The notes under the pieces: model-generated
Told to the model about the DNA's origin: nothing
The model's input: the letters and a program-made list of their open reading frames with translations, nothing else
Databases searched by the model: none
Assembly: GCA_964574815.1 (NCBI GenBank)
Contig: CAZNPL010000025.1
Coordinates: 1 to 64,000, forward strand
Reading direction: 5' to 3'
From: CAZNPL01 sp964574815
Lineage (GTDB): Bacteria > Planctomycetota > Phycisphaerae > UBA1845
DNA length: 64,000 nt
Shown here: positions 52,276 through 60,756 of the stretch, in pieces
How positions within the stretch are numbered: position 1 is the stretch's first letter
Layout of the letters: each line of letters opens with the position of its first letter
Program-made: the position numbers and the translations under genes

Positions 52276-53304
52276 TTACGCCCGCTCTTTGATGGCCTTG
52301 ATCATCATCGGAATGACCTTGCCGAGATCGCCGACGATGCCGTAATGGGCAACCGAGAAAATCGGCGCCTCCCGGTCCCAGTTGACCGCGATGATCTTCG
52401 CCGACTCCTCCATCCCCGCCCGGTGCTGAACCGCGCCGCTGATCCCGCACGCAATGTAAAGCGCCGGCCGCACCGTTGTCCCCGTCTGCCCGACCTGGTG
52501 CTCCTTACCGATGAACCCGCCGTCCACTGCGGCTCGCGACGCGCCCACGGCCCCGCCGATCGCCCCCGCCAAATCGTGGATCAACTGGAAATTCTCGCGG
52601 CTGCCGATCCCCGCGCCGCCCGCAACGATGGTCCGAGCCGCCTTGAGATTCACCTTCCGGCGCTCGCGATGCCGTTCGATCAGCCGCACCGCGTGGTCGA
52701 AGTCGTCAAACGCAATCTTCTCTTCGACAATCTGCCCGCTGCGACGGGGATCCCCGGTCTGCAGCCGCATCACACCCTCGCGAACCGTCGCCATCTGAGG
52801 CCAGCGGTCGTAATTGATGATCGTCGCGATGATGTTGCCGCCGAACGCCGGCCTGATCTGCAACAGCAGGTCCTTGTGAACCCGCTTGGCCTTCTTGTCC
52901 TCGTAGTCGCCGATCTCAAGGTCCGTGCAGTCGGCCGTCAGCCCCGCCCGCATCTCCGACGCCACCCGCGGCGCGAGATCGCGCCCCAGCGGCGTGGCCC
53001 CGTACAGTACGATCTGCGGCTTGTGCTTGGCGATCAGCCGGCACATGACCCGGGCGTACGGCAGCGTGCGGTAGTGCTCCAACTGCGTGTCGTGCGCATA
53101 GTAAACCGTGTCCGCCCCGTGCGCGATCAGCGTGTACGACAGCTCCCGGACGTTCCAGCCTGGCAGAACGGCCCCCATCGGCACGCCCAGCCGGTCGGCC
53201 AGCTCGCGCCCCTTGCCGCATAGCTCCAGCGAGACGTCGTTGAGGCTCTCGTCCTCCTGCTCCGCGAAGACCCAGACCTCTCCCTGTCGATTCGGTTCAA
53301 TCAT
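52276..53304 (-). CDS. etfA: Electron transfer flavoprotein alpha subunit
   Basis: Carries FAD and shuttles electrons from acyl-CoA dehydrogenase to the quinone pool. 342 residues. N-terminal domain: EVWVFAEQEDESLN, VLYGATPLGRDLAPRVAS and TADCTDLEI. C-terminal FAD domain: AGGAGIGSRENFQLIHDLAG, VGQTGTTVRPALYIACGISG (the family signature) and API..SVAHYGIVGDL. The ATG at 53304 restores the family N-terminus and lies 8 bases after etfB. Middle gene of etfB-etfA-acyl-CoA dehydrogenase. Confidence 0.96.
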   Translation of the reverse strand: MIEPNRQGEVWVFAEQEDESLNDVSLELCGKGRELADRLGVPMGAVLPGWNVRELSYTLIAHGADTVYYAHDTQLEHYRTLPYARVMCRLIAKHKPQIVLYGATPLGRDLAPRVASEMRAGLTADCTDLEIGDYEDKKAKRVHKDLLLQIRPAFGGNIIATIINYDRWPQMATVREGVMRLQTGDPRRSGQIVEEKIAFDDFDHAVRLIERHRERRKVNLKAARTIVAGGAGIGSRENFQLIHDLAGAIGGAVGASRAAVDGGFIGKEHQVGQTGTTVRPALYIACGISGAVQHRAGMEESAKIIAVNWDREAPIFSVAHYGIVGDLGKVIPMMIKAIKERA

Positions 53305-53312
53305 CGCAAACT

Positions 53313-54227
53313 CTAGCCAAGCGTATGATCCACAATGAGATCGTGGATCATCCCGCGAACGCCCTCCTCGGTCGGCGGGATTTCCGTATAGCCCTCCTTC
53401 GTAAGCACCACCGACTGCACGCGATGAACCTTGGTCGGCGAGCCGTTGATGCCACACCATTGCAGGTCGGCCTCGATCTCGTCCAACCCCCACTGGTCCA
53501 TCAGCAGCCCGTTTACCTTGAGGCGCTCGAGCCGGTTCGCACGCTCCGCGTCGCGATCGTCGTCGTTGGCGTCGGGAAGCGCGGCGACCACGTCGCGTTC
53601 CACCTCACCCGCCGTACGCGCCCGCTTGAACCGCATCACGCGCCGCGCCGACGCCGGCCGCGGCTCGTTGGCGATATCCAGGACCGTCATCAACAGCGGC
53701 AGTCGAGTTTCAATGACCTCCCACCCGTTGCCGACATTCCGCCGCACCCGCGCCGTCGAATCCGCCAACTCCACGAATCGTTCAAAGTAAGTGACCTGCG
53801 CGATCCCGAGCTTCTCGGCCAACTGCGGCCCGACCTGGGCCGTGTCGCCGTCGATCGCCTGCCGCCCGCACAGCACGAAATCGTAATCGCCGATCGTCTC
53901 GATCGCCCGGGAGAGAATGTAGCTGGTCGCCAACGTGTCGCTGCCGGCCGCCCGCCGATCGTTGATCAAAACCCCCCGGTCCGCACCGCGGTACAGACAC
54001 TCCCGCAGCACTTCGGCCGCGCCGAGCGGGCCCATCGTGACCACCGTCACGCGACCCCCGTGATCGTCGCGTATCTGAAGGGCCGTTTCGAGGGCGTTGA
54101 GATCTTCGGGATTGAAAACCGCCGGCAGGGCCGCCCGATTGAGCGTCCCGTCCGCCTTCATCGCGTCACCGGTCACACGTGCCGTATCCGGGACCTGTTT
54201 CACGCAGACAATACAGTGATAGCCCAA
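53313..54227 (-). CDS. etfB: Electron transfer flavoprotein beta subunit
   Basis: AMP-binding partner of EtfA, 304 residues, somewhat longer than the usual 250-260 because of a C-terminal extension. Starts IVCVKQVPDTA-like (HCIVCVKQVPDTARV), then NPEDLNALETAL, VTVVTMGPLGAAEVLRECL, RGADRGVLI, FVLCGRQAIDGDTAQVGPQL (the AMP/FAD signature) and LPLLMTVLDIANEPR. TTG start with GGAG eight bases upstream. First gene of its operon; the promoter lies in the gap at 54228-54699. Confidence 0.95.
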   Translation of the reverse strand: MGYHCIVCVKQVPDTARVTGDAMKADGTLNRAALPAVFNPEDLNALETALQIRDDHGGRVTVVTMGPLGAAEVLRECLYRGADRGVLINDRRAAGSDTLATSYILSRAIETIGDYDFVLCGRQAIDGDTAQVGPQLAEKLGIAQVTYFERFVELADSTARVRRNVGNGWEVIETRLPLLMTVLDIANEPRPASARRVMRFKRARTAGEVERDVVAALPDANDDDRDAERANRLERLKVNGLLMDQWGLDEIEADLQWCGINGSPTKVHRVQSVVLTKEGYTEIPPTEEGVRGMIHDLIVDHTLG

Positions 54228-54699
54228 CGTTCAACTCCGCGCTTTTCCGAGCCGCGACCGTAAGGGAGCGGAGGGCCGCCGAAACGCAGACTTACCTGCA
54301 TTCCGTCCGCTGGATTCCGAGTCGAAACCGCCAACGCGCGCCGAAGGGTGCCACTGGTCCGCCTCCGGCGGACACGCCAGTTCACGTCAATTCTGAGCTT
54401 CAAACACCGGAGCAGGTTCTAGCCAATCCGCCATTTCGCGTCAACCCGTTTGCCGCTCAACGGCCGCGTAGAATGGCGCCCGCACGCACGGACCAAGTCG
54501 CTTCAACGCCGACGCCGCACACTGAGAGCATAGCGGTGAAACGCACAGCGACCTAAAGAACAAACGCATCTGCCGGATGACTTTAACAGCGATGTCTTGG
54601 TGAGGCGATATCTGAGTGACCGCGCCGCCGTCGCGCCTCCTTGCGCAAAGGACTCGCCGCCCCCCGACTTCGCCCGGCTCCAGGAACGCCCATTCAATG
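54228..54699. other. Intergenic; contains a dispersed palindrome
   Basis: About 470 bases between two leftward genes. Apart from the palindrome at 54353-54381 (arms GTCCGCC and GGCGGAC, outer ACTGG and CCAGT, after the word GTGCC) I see no feature. It must contain the terminator of the S41-like gene and the promoter of etfB. Short open frames here are Arg-rich and lack starts with ribosome binding sites. Confidence 0.45.
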
Positions 54700-56127
54700 T
54701 CATTCCAGGGGGCATGCCTCGACACGCCGTTTCGGAAAATGCTTGTCGAAATGCGGCAGTCGAGCACGGGGCGCGAGCAATGCGGGCCAGGTCTCGGCCT
54801 GCAACTGATTCGCTCGCTGCCACCGGTCCATCGGCGGCCCGAAACTCTCGATCGTCGAGTCTGACACCTCGTACCGGAGTATCGCCTCCAGGGCGGGATC
54901 ACCTCCCGCGATGAGCGTCCCTGCCGAGGGGTTTGCCGGCAGATCCGGCGTGATCCACGGTCGCGCGTCACGAGGATCAGAGTTCTGCCAGTATAGCTCG
55001 GAGATCTCCACGTTGATTCCGCAGTTCGGCAATTCGACGATGCGGGTGTCGCCAAAGTGATTCGGCGTAGCGCCCGTCGGTGCACCGACGAACGTTGCAT
55101 GAGTATATCGTTCCAGAACTACGGCCAGTCTCATGGCGGCCGAGTACGTGTCCGGACCGATGACGACGAAAAACCGGCCCGGGTAATCCACGTGGCCCGT
55201 TGCGATCAGCCCCCTGATGACCGGGCCGTTGAGGTTGAGATTACCACCGGAGTTCTCCCTGATATCCAGCACGAACTTGTCGGGCTTCACGCGTCGCGCA
55301 AAATCGTAGACGCTCTTGAAAAACTCAGCGATGGTCGAATCGTCACCGTCTCGCACTTCGCTGAAACTTACGTACACAAGCTTCTCTTCGGGAAGCCAGG
55401 CGCAGGCGTAATTCCCCTCCAGCCGACGGTAAAGTGGCTCCGTCCCGCCCGGGTTCAGCAGCTTGTCGACATCGACCCAGTCGCCCCGGACCCAGCCGTC
55501 GCCGGTTACACCCACAGAAACGCTCGTCTCGGAGCCGTCATGCTCGAGAACCGAGACGGATACCCGTTCAGGGACCCCTTCCGCGATGCCCAACGCATCC
55601 AGCACCAAGACGTTGCGCAAGAGGTCCGCGGCGTCATCCAGCTTGCCGACCTCGTTCTCGCCGGAAACGTAAGGCAGCACCTTCTCTACGGCCTCGTGGA
55701 TCGGAGTGCCGGCAAGATGAGTGATCGGCTTCCCGAACAACTCTCGATATTCCGGATCTCCTGTGCGTACGAACCACCCCTCTTCAAACCGGCGGAAGAT
55801 GAGCGGCAGCCATTTCCCTCGCAAGGACCGTGGCAGCACCGCCCATTCGGTGTGACCGTCCCCGACCATGGCGAGGACTCGTTGTAACTCCAGCGCCGCG
55901 GCGTGCGGAGAAATCTTCGGAAAGCGCTCCTTGGCTGCGGCTGCAGCGGCGTCGAACGTTTTCCGCCTGCGTTTGCCATACGGATTCGGGTGGATATCTC
56001 GAATGGCGCGCACGAGCGTGTCCACGTCATCGCTCCAGGCGCTGACGCCCTGTGCCCGCACAGCCTTGACGGAGGAGAACAGCCCGAATAGCACAAGCCC
56101 GTAGACGGTTAAAGTCCGGCCAGTCAT
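54700..56127 (-). CDS. Exported S41-family-like peptidase
   Basis: 475 residues, exported: signal peptide TLTVYGLVLFGLFSSVKAVR. Related to C-terminal-processing/tricorn-core peptidases of family S41. KFVLDIRENSGGNLNLNGPV matches the S41 D-L-R-x-N-x-G-G block, and VVIGPDTYSAAMRLA the nucleophile block (G-x-x-T-x-S-A). VGAPTGATPNHFG fits the region after it. No PDZ domain is evident between them. The ATG at 56127 begins the signal peptide; a GTG 27 bases upstream is an alternative. Substrate unknown. Confidence 0.8.
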   Translation of the reverse strand: MTGRTLTVYGLVLFGLFSSVKAVRAQGVSAWSDDVDTLVRAIRDIHPNPYGKRRRKTFDAAAAAAKERFPKISPHAAALELQRVLAMVGDGHTEWAVLPRSLRGKWLPLIFRRFEEGWFVRTGDPEYRELFGKPITHLAGTPIHEAVEKVLPYVSGENEVGKLDDAADLLRNVLVLDALGIAEGVPERVSVSVLEHDGSETSVSVGVTGDGWVRGDWVDVDKLLNPGGTEPLYRRLEGNYACAWLPEEKLVYVSFSEVRDGDDSTIAEFFKSVYDFARRVKPDKFVLDIRENSGGNLNLNGPVIRGLIATGHVDYPGRFFVVIGPDTYSAAMRLAVVLERYTHATFVGAPTGATPNHFGDTRIVELPNCGINVEISELYWQNSDPRDARPWITPDLPANPSAGTLIAGGDPALEAILRYEVSDSTIESFGPPMDRWQRANQLQAETWPALLAPRARLPHFDKHFPKRRVEACPLE

Positions 56128-56402
56128 GCCCACGACCCCTATCGATTCTTCCACAGAGTCAAACCGCTCTAGATGCGACGGCCCTACATCGTGTTCGGCT
56201 GAACAGCCGGATTATTTGCGAGACGGACCCGTTCCCTTGGCGGCTGTCACACGTAACTTCCGCCGTTCTGTCCCCGGGAAACGGACCCCCGCCCGTCGAC
56301 GCACCGCCGTCAGCCGCTCTCCCGCTTGATCGCCACCCGGACGCCCGATAGAGTGCCCTCCGCGTGGGACGCGCCCGCGCGCTCTTGCGTGAGGAAGGGG
56401 CC

Positions 56403-57668
56403 ATGCAAACGCTCTACGGTACATTGCTTCAGCCGCGATCCGCCGCCGACTGCGACGTCACGCCTAAAACCGTCGTTCGCATCGACGACGCCGGCAAGAT
56501 CGCCGAAGTCTCGCCCGACTCGCCACCGGGGGGCGATTTTGCCGGTGGAGAAGACCGCTGGATCATCCCGGGGTTTATCGACGCCCACCTGCACCTGCCC
56601 CAGTGGGACCAGCGCGGCATCGACGGACTGCCGCTCTTCGACTGGCTCGATCAGGTGGTCTACCCCGCCGAGGCCCGCCTGAAGGACGCCGACCTCGCCG
56701 AACGACTCGCCGACGACTTCGTCACTGGGATGATCGCCAACGGCACCACCACCGTCGCCGCCTTCGGCAGCCCCTTCTCCGCCGCCACCGAACGCGCCTT
56801 TACCGTGTTCCAGCGACGCGGATTCCGCGCCATCTACGGCATGATGCTCAACGACGAGAACTGCCCGGCCGAGCTCACCACCCCGACAGACCAGGGGCTC
56901 GATGAGGCACGCGAGCTCGCCGCCAAGTGGCACAACGCCAACGACGGGCTGCTGCGCTACGCCTTCAGCCCCCGGATGGCCACCTGCTGCAGCGAAAAGC
57001 TGCTGCGCGGCGTCGCCGCCCTCGCCAACATGCTCGACTGCCACATTCAGACCCACGTCGCCGAGTCGCACGCGGAAGAGTCCGCCGTCCGCGATCGCTT
57101 CCCCGACGCCCTCGACGACGTCGAAGTCTTCGCCCAGATGGGTCTGCTTACCCCGCGCACCCTCCTGGGCCACGGCGTCTGCCTCACCGACCCCATGCGA
57201 CAATACGTCGCCGAAACCCGAACCGCCCTGGTCCACTGCCCAACGGCCAACCTCTTCCTCGAAAGCGGCCTGATGGACTACCTCGCCCATCGAAAGGCCG
57301 GCGTCCCCATGGCCCTCGGTAGCAGCATCGCCGCCGGCTTCGAACCCTTCATGCCCCAGGTCGCCGTGGCCTGCCTCCAGACCGCCAAGGCCCTGAAAGT
57401 CCACGCCATTCCCCGCGGCTCGTACCCCGTGCCGACCCCGCCCGAGGCCTGGTGGCTTATCACGAAGGGGGCCGCCGACGCCCTCGGCCTGGGAGACCGC
57501 ATCGGATCCATACAGCCCGGCTTCGACGCCGACTGCTTGGTCGTCCGCCCGGAGCCTTGGCTCGCCGACCTGCCTCCCGAACGCCAGACCGCGGCCCTGC
57601 TCTACACCCTGCGCCCCCGCCAGATCGAGCACGTATTCATCGCGGGCCGCCGAGTCGGGCCCAAGTGA
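56403..57668 (+). CDS. Guanine-deaminase-like amidohydrolase
   Basis: Metal-dependent amidohydrolase of 421 residues, closest to guanine deaminase (guanine to xanthine). The signature IPGFIDAHLHLPQWDQRG matches PGxxDxHxHxPQ. Further ligands: HIQTHVAESHAEE and LLGHGVCL; VHCPTANLFLESG is the family block. However, the Asp expected in LGTDxxAG is Ser (LGSSIAAG), so the usual catalytic/metal Asp is missing. GAGGAAGGGG precedes the ATG. Either the activity is altered, the residue is supplied elsewhere, or it is an inactive relative. Confidence 0.85.
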   Translation: MQTLYGTLLQPRSAADCDVTPKTVVRIDDAGKIAEVSPDSPPGGDFAGGEDRWIIPGFIDAHLHLPQWDQRGIDGLPLFDWLDQVVYPAEARLKDADLAERLADDFVTGMIANGTTTVAAFGSPFSAATERAFTVFQRRGFRAIYGMMLNDENCPAELTTPTDQGLDEARELAAKWHNANDGLLRYAFSPRMATCCSEKLLRGVAALANMLDCHIQTHVAESHAEESAVRDRFPDALDDVEVFAQMGLLTPRTLLGHGVCLTDPMRQYVAETRTALVHCPTANLFLESGLMDYLAHRKAGVPMALGSSIAAGFEPFMPQVAVACLQTAKALKVHAIPRGSYPVPTPPEAWWLITKGAADALGLGDRIGSIQPGFDADCLVVRPEPWLADLPPERQTAALLYTLRPRQIEHVFIAGRRVGPK

Positions 57669-57728
57669 TCGCCGCTCAGCACGGAAAACTTCGCTCGAAA
57701 ATCGGAAGAAGCCCCCCAAGGTTTTCTC

Positions 57729-57757
57729 TTGACATCTCTTTTTTGTTGCGTTAACGA
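57729..57757 (+). promoter_or_regulatory. Candidate promoter with palindrome before the recombinase
   Basis: TTGACA at 57729-57734, then 17 bases, then a weak -10 (TAACGA, 57752-57757). The perfect palindrome CGTTAACG (57749-57756) overlaps the -10 and is flanked by GTTG and CAAC. The 57715-57800 stretch is strikingly AT-rich for this window, consistent with acquired DNA. Functional reading is inference. Confidence 0.45.
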
Positions 57758-57798
57758 CACAACAGAAAATCTCAGAGTTGTTCGATATTTGACTTGCT

Positions 57799-58497
57799 TT
57801 GGACGTAACACGAGATAAACTTCTCACCGAACAACAGGCCGACGCACTGCTTGCGTACTTGCGAGGAAAGAAAAGGAGTGCTCTCAAAGCCGAACAGACC
57901 GCTGCGCAGCTCGACGAGATCATCGTTTCTGCGCTTTTGTTATCAGGATTGCGCAGTTCGGAGTTCTGCTCGCTCAGGTTGGCTGACGCGGCAATCGACG
58001 GCGGTGATCCTGTATTCCTCGTTCGGGGCACGGCAGAACGACAACGAACCGTCCATTTGCCAAGGCCTCTGGGCCAATTGGTCCAAGGTTACGTGGCCGA
58101 CCTGCGACCGAATCTGCTGCCCGACGGCGTGGACCCGGACGACCCGCAGCGGCCGCTCGTGTTTAACGAACGCCGACGCCCGTATGAGCGAACCGGCCTG
58201 TATCGGCGCGTCGTGAGAATCCTGACCGAGGCCGGGCTGGGCGACCGTGCGAGCGTGCAACTGCTGCGGCACACGTACGGCTACCTGGCCTATCTGCGAA
58301 CAGGAGGCAATCTGCTTTTCGTACAGCGACAACTGGGACACGTGCACCCACGAATCACGGCCGCCTACGCGAAGTTCGTGGACGAATCCTATGCCGATCT
58401 CGCCGAGCGAATCGTCCCGGAGGACTGGAAGGCGACCGCGGCAGCAAGCACACTCGAAGTCCGGCATAAACCGGACTTCGACTGCGAGATCGATTGA
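57799..58497 (+). CDS. Tyrosine recombinase, catalytic domain only
   Basis: 232 residues holding only the C-terminal catalytic domain of phage-integrase/XerCD-type recombinases. First Arg box: LLLSGLRSSEFCSLRLAD. Box II: QLLRHTYGYLAYL, where the Arg is present but the usual first His of HxLR is Gln. Then VQRQLGHVHPRITAAYAKF with the LGH His and the nucleophilic Tyr. There is no N-terminal core-binding domain, and the TTG start lacks a clear ribosome binding site, so it may be a truncated gene. Followed by a hairpin and then the BMC operon. Confidence 0.8.
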   Translation: MDVTRDKLLTEQQADALLAYLRGKKRSALKAEQTAAQLDEIIVSALLLSGLRSSEFCSLRLADAAIDGGDPVFLVRGTAERQRTVHLPRPLGQLVQGYVADLRPNLLPDGVDPDDPQRPLVFNERRRPYERTGLYRRVVRILTEAGLGDRASVQLLRHTYGYLAYLRTGGNLLFVQRQLGHVHPRITAAYAKFVDESYADLAERIVPEDWKATAAASTLEVRHKPDFDCEID

Positions 58498-58516
58498 TGA
58501 ACGGGCCCGACGGGTG

Positions 58517-58538
58517 GCCCACGTCTTCAGACGTGGGC
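58517..58538 (+). terminator. Perfect 10-bp hairpin after the recombinase gene
   Basis: Arms GCCCACGTCT (58517-58526) and AGACGTGGGC (58529-58538) with a two-base loop, 20 bases after the recombinase stop and 36 before the rpiB-deoC start. It could end transcription of the recombinase gene or insulate the BMC operon. There is no following T-run, so it is not a classical intrinsic terminator. Confidence 0.5.
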
Positions 58539-58573
58539 TCGCGATTACAGAACCGCCGGCGTGACCGGAGAAT

Positions 58574-60082
58574 ATGAGCGCCGGTCAACAAGAACCCCGG
58601 ATGGCCCCCCGGCCTTCAAATGTGATGCCGAACGCAAAACCACTCCAACGCATCGCGCTCGGCACCGACCACGGCGGCTTCGAGCTCAAGGAGGCCATCA
58701 AGTCCCACCTCCAGAAACGGGGCCTCACCATCGAGGATTGCGGCACGCACAGCACCCAATCCGTCGACTACCCCACCTTCGCCCACGCCGTCGCACGCCT
58801 GGTTTCCCAGGGAACAGCGAACCGCGGCATCGTCGTCGATCGCGCCGGAATCGGCTCGGCCATGGCCGCCAACAAGCTCCCCGGCGTTCGGGCAGCCCTC
58901 TGCTACGACCTCTCCTCGGCACGCAACAGCCGCGAACACAACGACGCCAACGTCCTCACCCTCGGCGCCGGACTGGTAGGCCCCGATCTGGCCATACAAA
59001 TCGTCGACCTGTGGCTCGCCACCGAATGCAACGCCGAGCGACACCTGCGAAGGGCGGCCTTGATCGAACCGACGGCAGAAACAGCTCCGCCCCCCGCGAA
59101 GCCGGGCTCTTCGATTGATGCAAAGGGCCAGGAGACAGGAATGGAAGCCCTCGACCCCTCGGACGTTGAACGCATCGTTCGCCGAATCGCCGAGCTCGCC
59201 GGAGTAACGCAAACCGGCGGCGGAGCGCAGGGCGCCGAAGCCTGCACCAACCTCGCCTGCGCCTTCTGCCAAACCTGCTTCGAGACCAACCCGGACTTCG
59301 TCCGACAGCTCGTCGGAGCAGGCGCCGACCGCGTCGCCCATGTGCCTGGTGGCGGCACGCTGCCCTCAGAGCTCGCCGCCTACATCGACCACACCCTCCT
59401 CAAACCCGACGCCACCAAAGACCAGATCATCGGCCTGTGCGACGAAGCACGCCAGCACGGCTTCGCAAGCGTCTGCGTCAATCCCACCTACGTTCGACTG
59501 TGCGCAGATCGCCTGAAAGGATCGAGGGTGAAAGTGTGCTCCGTCGTGGGCTTCCCGCTCGGCGCGCACGTGCCCGAAATCAAAGCCCTCGAAACACGCC
59601 GTGCCATCCGTGACGGCGCACGCGAAATCGACATGGTCATCAACGTCGGATCCCTCAAGAGCGGCGACGACCAACTCGTCTACCGCGACATCCGATCGGT
59701 CACCGACGCCTGCATCGACGGCGGTGCTATCTGCAAAGTCATCATCGAAGCGGCGCTGCTGAACGACGACGAAAAGGTCCGAGCCTGCCTCGCCGCAAAA
59801 CGCGCCCGAGCCGACTTCGTCAAAACCTCCACCGGCTTCGGACCCGGTGGGGCCACCGCCCACGACGTCGCGCTCATGTCCGACACGGTCCGAGAGGCCC
59901 GCATGGGCGTCAAGGCCGCAGGCGGAATCCGCACCTACGAAGACGCAGAGAAGATGATCCGCGCCGGCGCCACCCGGCTCGGCGCAAGTGCCGGCGTCCG
60001 CATCCTGAAGGAAGCCAAGGGACTCACTGTGTCAACTGAAAGCGCAACCCAAGAGCGAGCAAAGGCAGGAGCTTATGAGTAA
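58574..60082 (+). CDS. RpiB-DeoC fusion: pentose-phosphate isomerase plus deoxyribose-phosphate aldolase
   Basis: 502-residue fusion, first gene of the BMC operon. Residues about 26-165 are RpiB (IALGTDHGGFELKEAI; SVDYPTFAHAVA; SREHNDANVLTLGAGLVG), but the catalytic VCGTGIG block reads VVDRAGIG, so Cys is Asp. Residues about 166-265 are a linker with a helix DPSDVERIVRRIAEL like an encapsulation peptide and CTNLACAFCQTC (Cys-x4-Cys-x2-Cys-x2-Cys). Residues about 268-490 are DeoC: IDHTLLKPDATKDQI, Schiff-base Lys417 in DFVKTSTG, Lys447 in GVKAAGGIRT. DeoC yields acetaldehyde and glyceraldehyde 3-phosphate. GGAGA precedes the ATG. Confidence 0.92.
   Translation: MSAGQQEPRMAPRPSNVMPNAKPLQRIALGTDHGGFELKEAIKSHLQKRGLTIEDCGTHSTQSVDYPTFAHAVARLVSQGTANRGIVVDRAGIGSAMAANKLPGVRAALCYDLSSARNSREHNDANVLTLGAGLVGPDLAIQIVDLWLATECNAERHLRRAALIEPTAETAPPPAKPGSSIDAKGQETGMEALDPSDVERIVRRIAELAGVTQTGGGAQGAEACTNLACAFCQTCFETNPDFVRQLVGAGADRVAHVPGGGTLPSELAAYIDHTLLKPDATKDQIIGLCDEARQHGFASVCVNPTYVRLCADRLKGSRVKVCSVVGFPLGAHVPEIKALETRRAIRDGAREIDMVINVGSLKSGDDQLVYRDIRSVTDACIDGGAICKVIIEAALLNDDEKVRACLAAKRARADFVKTSTGFGPGGATAHDVALMSDTVREARMGVKAAGGIRTYEDAEKMIRAGATRLGASAGVRILKEAKGLTVSTESATQERAKAGAYE
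59130..59143 (+). promoter_or_regulatory. Internal ribosome binding site and ATG for a DeoC-only product
   Basis: AGGAG at 59130-59134 lies 6 bases before an in-frame ATG at 59141 within the fusion gene. Starting here would give a 313-residue protein beginning MEALDPSDVERIVRRIAEL, so the encapsulation-like helix would be at its exact N-terminus, as in free-standing BMC enzymes. Suggests two products from one gene. Inferred from sequence only. Confidence 0.55.
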
Positions 60083-60707
60083 CGTCGACTTGCGAGCCTA
60101 CGTATTCCTCGACAGCCTCCAAGGGCAGTTCGCCTCGTTCCTGGCGACCATCGCCCAGGGCTTCCTGCCCATCTCAGGCCAGGCCTCCCTCTTCGTGGAG
60201 ATCTCCCCGGGCATCGAGATCAACCGGATCACCGACATCGCGTTGAAGTCCACCCGCGTCACGCCCGGCATGCAGATCGTCGAGCGGCTCTACGGCATGC
60301 TCGAGATCCACTCGGATTCCCAGGCCGACATCCGCCAGGCCGGCACCGCCATCCTCGACGCCCTGGAACTCAGAGAAGAGGATCGCCGCAAACCCACCGT
60401 CGCGTCCAGCCAGGTGATCCGCCGCGTCGATGACTACCAGACCCAGCTCATCAACCGCATGCGCCACGGTAACATGATACTGCCCGGCCAGACCCTCTAC
60501 ATCATGGAGTGCGAGCCGGCGGCCTACTCGGCACTCGCCGCCAACGAGGCGGAGAAGGCCGCCGACATCAACATCCTCGAAGTACGTTCGTTCGGCAGCT
60601 TCGGCCGGCTCTATCTTGGAGGCGAGGAGCGCGACATCGATGTAGGCTACCGCGCCGCAGTGCAGGCCATCGAAAGCGTAAGCGGCCGCGTCGCGGAAAA
60701 GAGATAA
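60075..60707 (+). CDS. BMC shell protein, tandem-domain trimer (BMC-T), double-stacked type likely
   Basis: 210 residues carrying two fused BMC (Pf00936) domains that form a pseudohexameric trimer tile. SLFVEISPGIEINRITDIAL and TPGMQIVERLYGMLEIHS belong to domain one; GQTLYIMECEPAAYSALAAN, NEAEKAADINILEVRSFG and GRLYLGGEERDI to domain two. From memory it resembles the stacked-trimer shell proteins of Haliangium ochraceum, whose pores can gate larger metabolites. Its ATG overlaps the fusion stop by 8 bases, so it is translationally coupled. Confidence 0.9.
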   Translation: MSNVDLRAYVFLDSLQGQFASFLATIAQGFLPISGQASLFVEISPGIEINRITDIALKSTRVTPGMQIVERLYGMLEIHSDSQADIRQAGTAILDALELREEDRRKPTVASSQVIRRVDDYQTQLINRMRHGNMILPGQTLYIMECEPAAYSALAANEAEKAADINILEVRSFGSFGRLYLGGEERDIDVGYRAAVQAIESVSGRVAEKR

Positions 60708-60756
60708 CCCGTACAGGGCCGCGTAGGACGGTTCCCTGAAAGGAGGAACGGCGGAC

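Noticed and set aside
56310..58031. Open frame of 573 codons antisense to the guanine-deaminase-like gene and running into the recombinase
   Set aside because: Crosses two real genes on the other strand; Gly/Val/Glu-rich with no recognisable domain.
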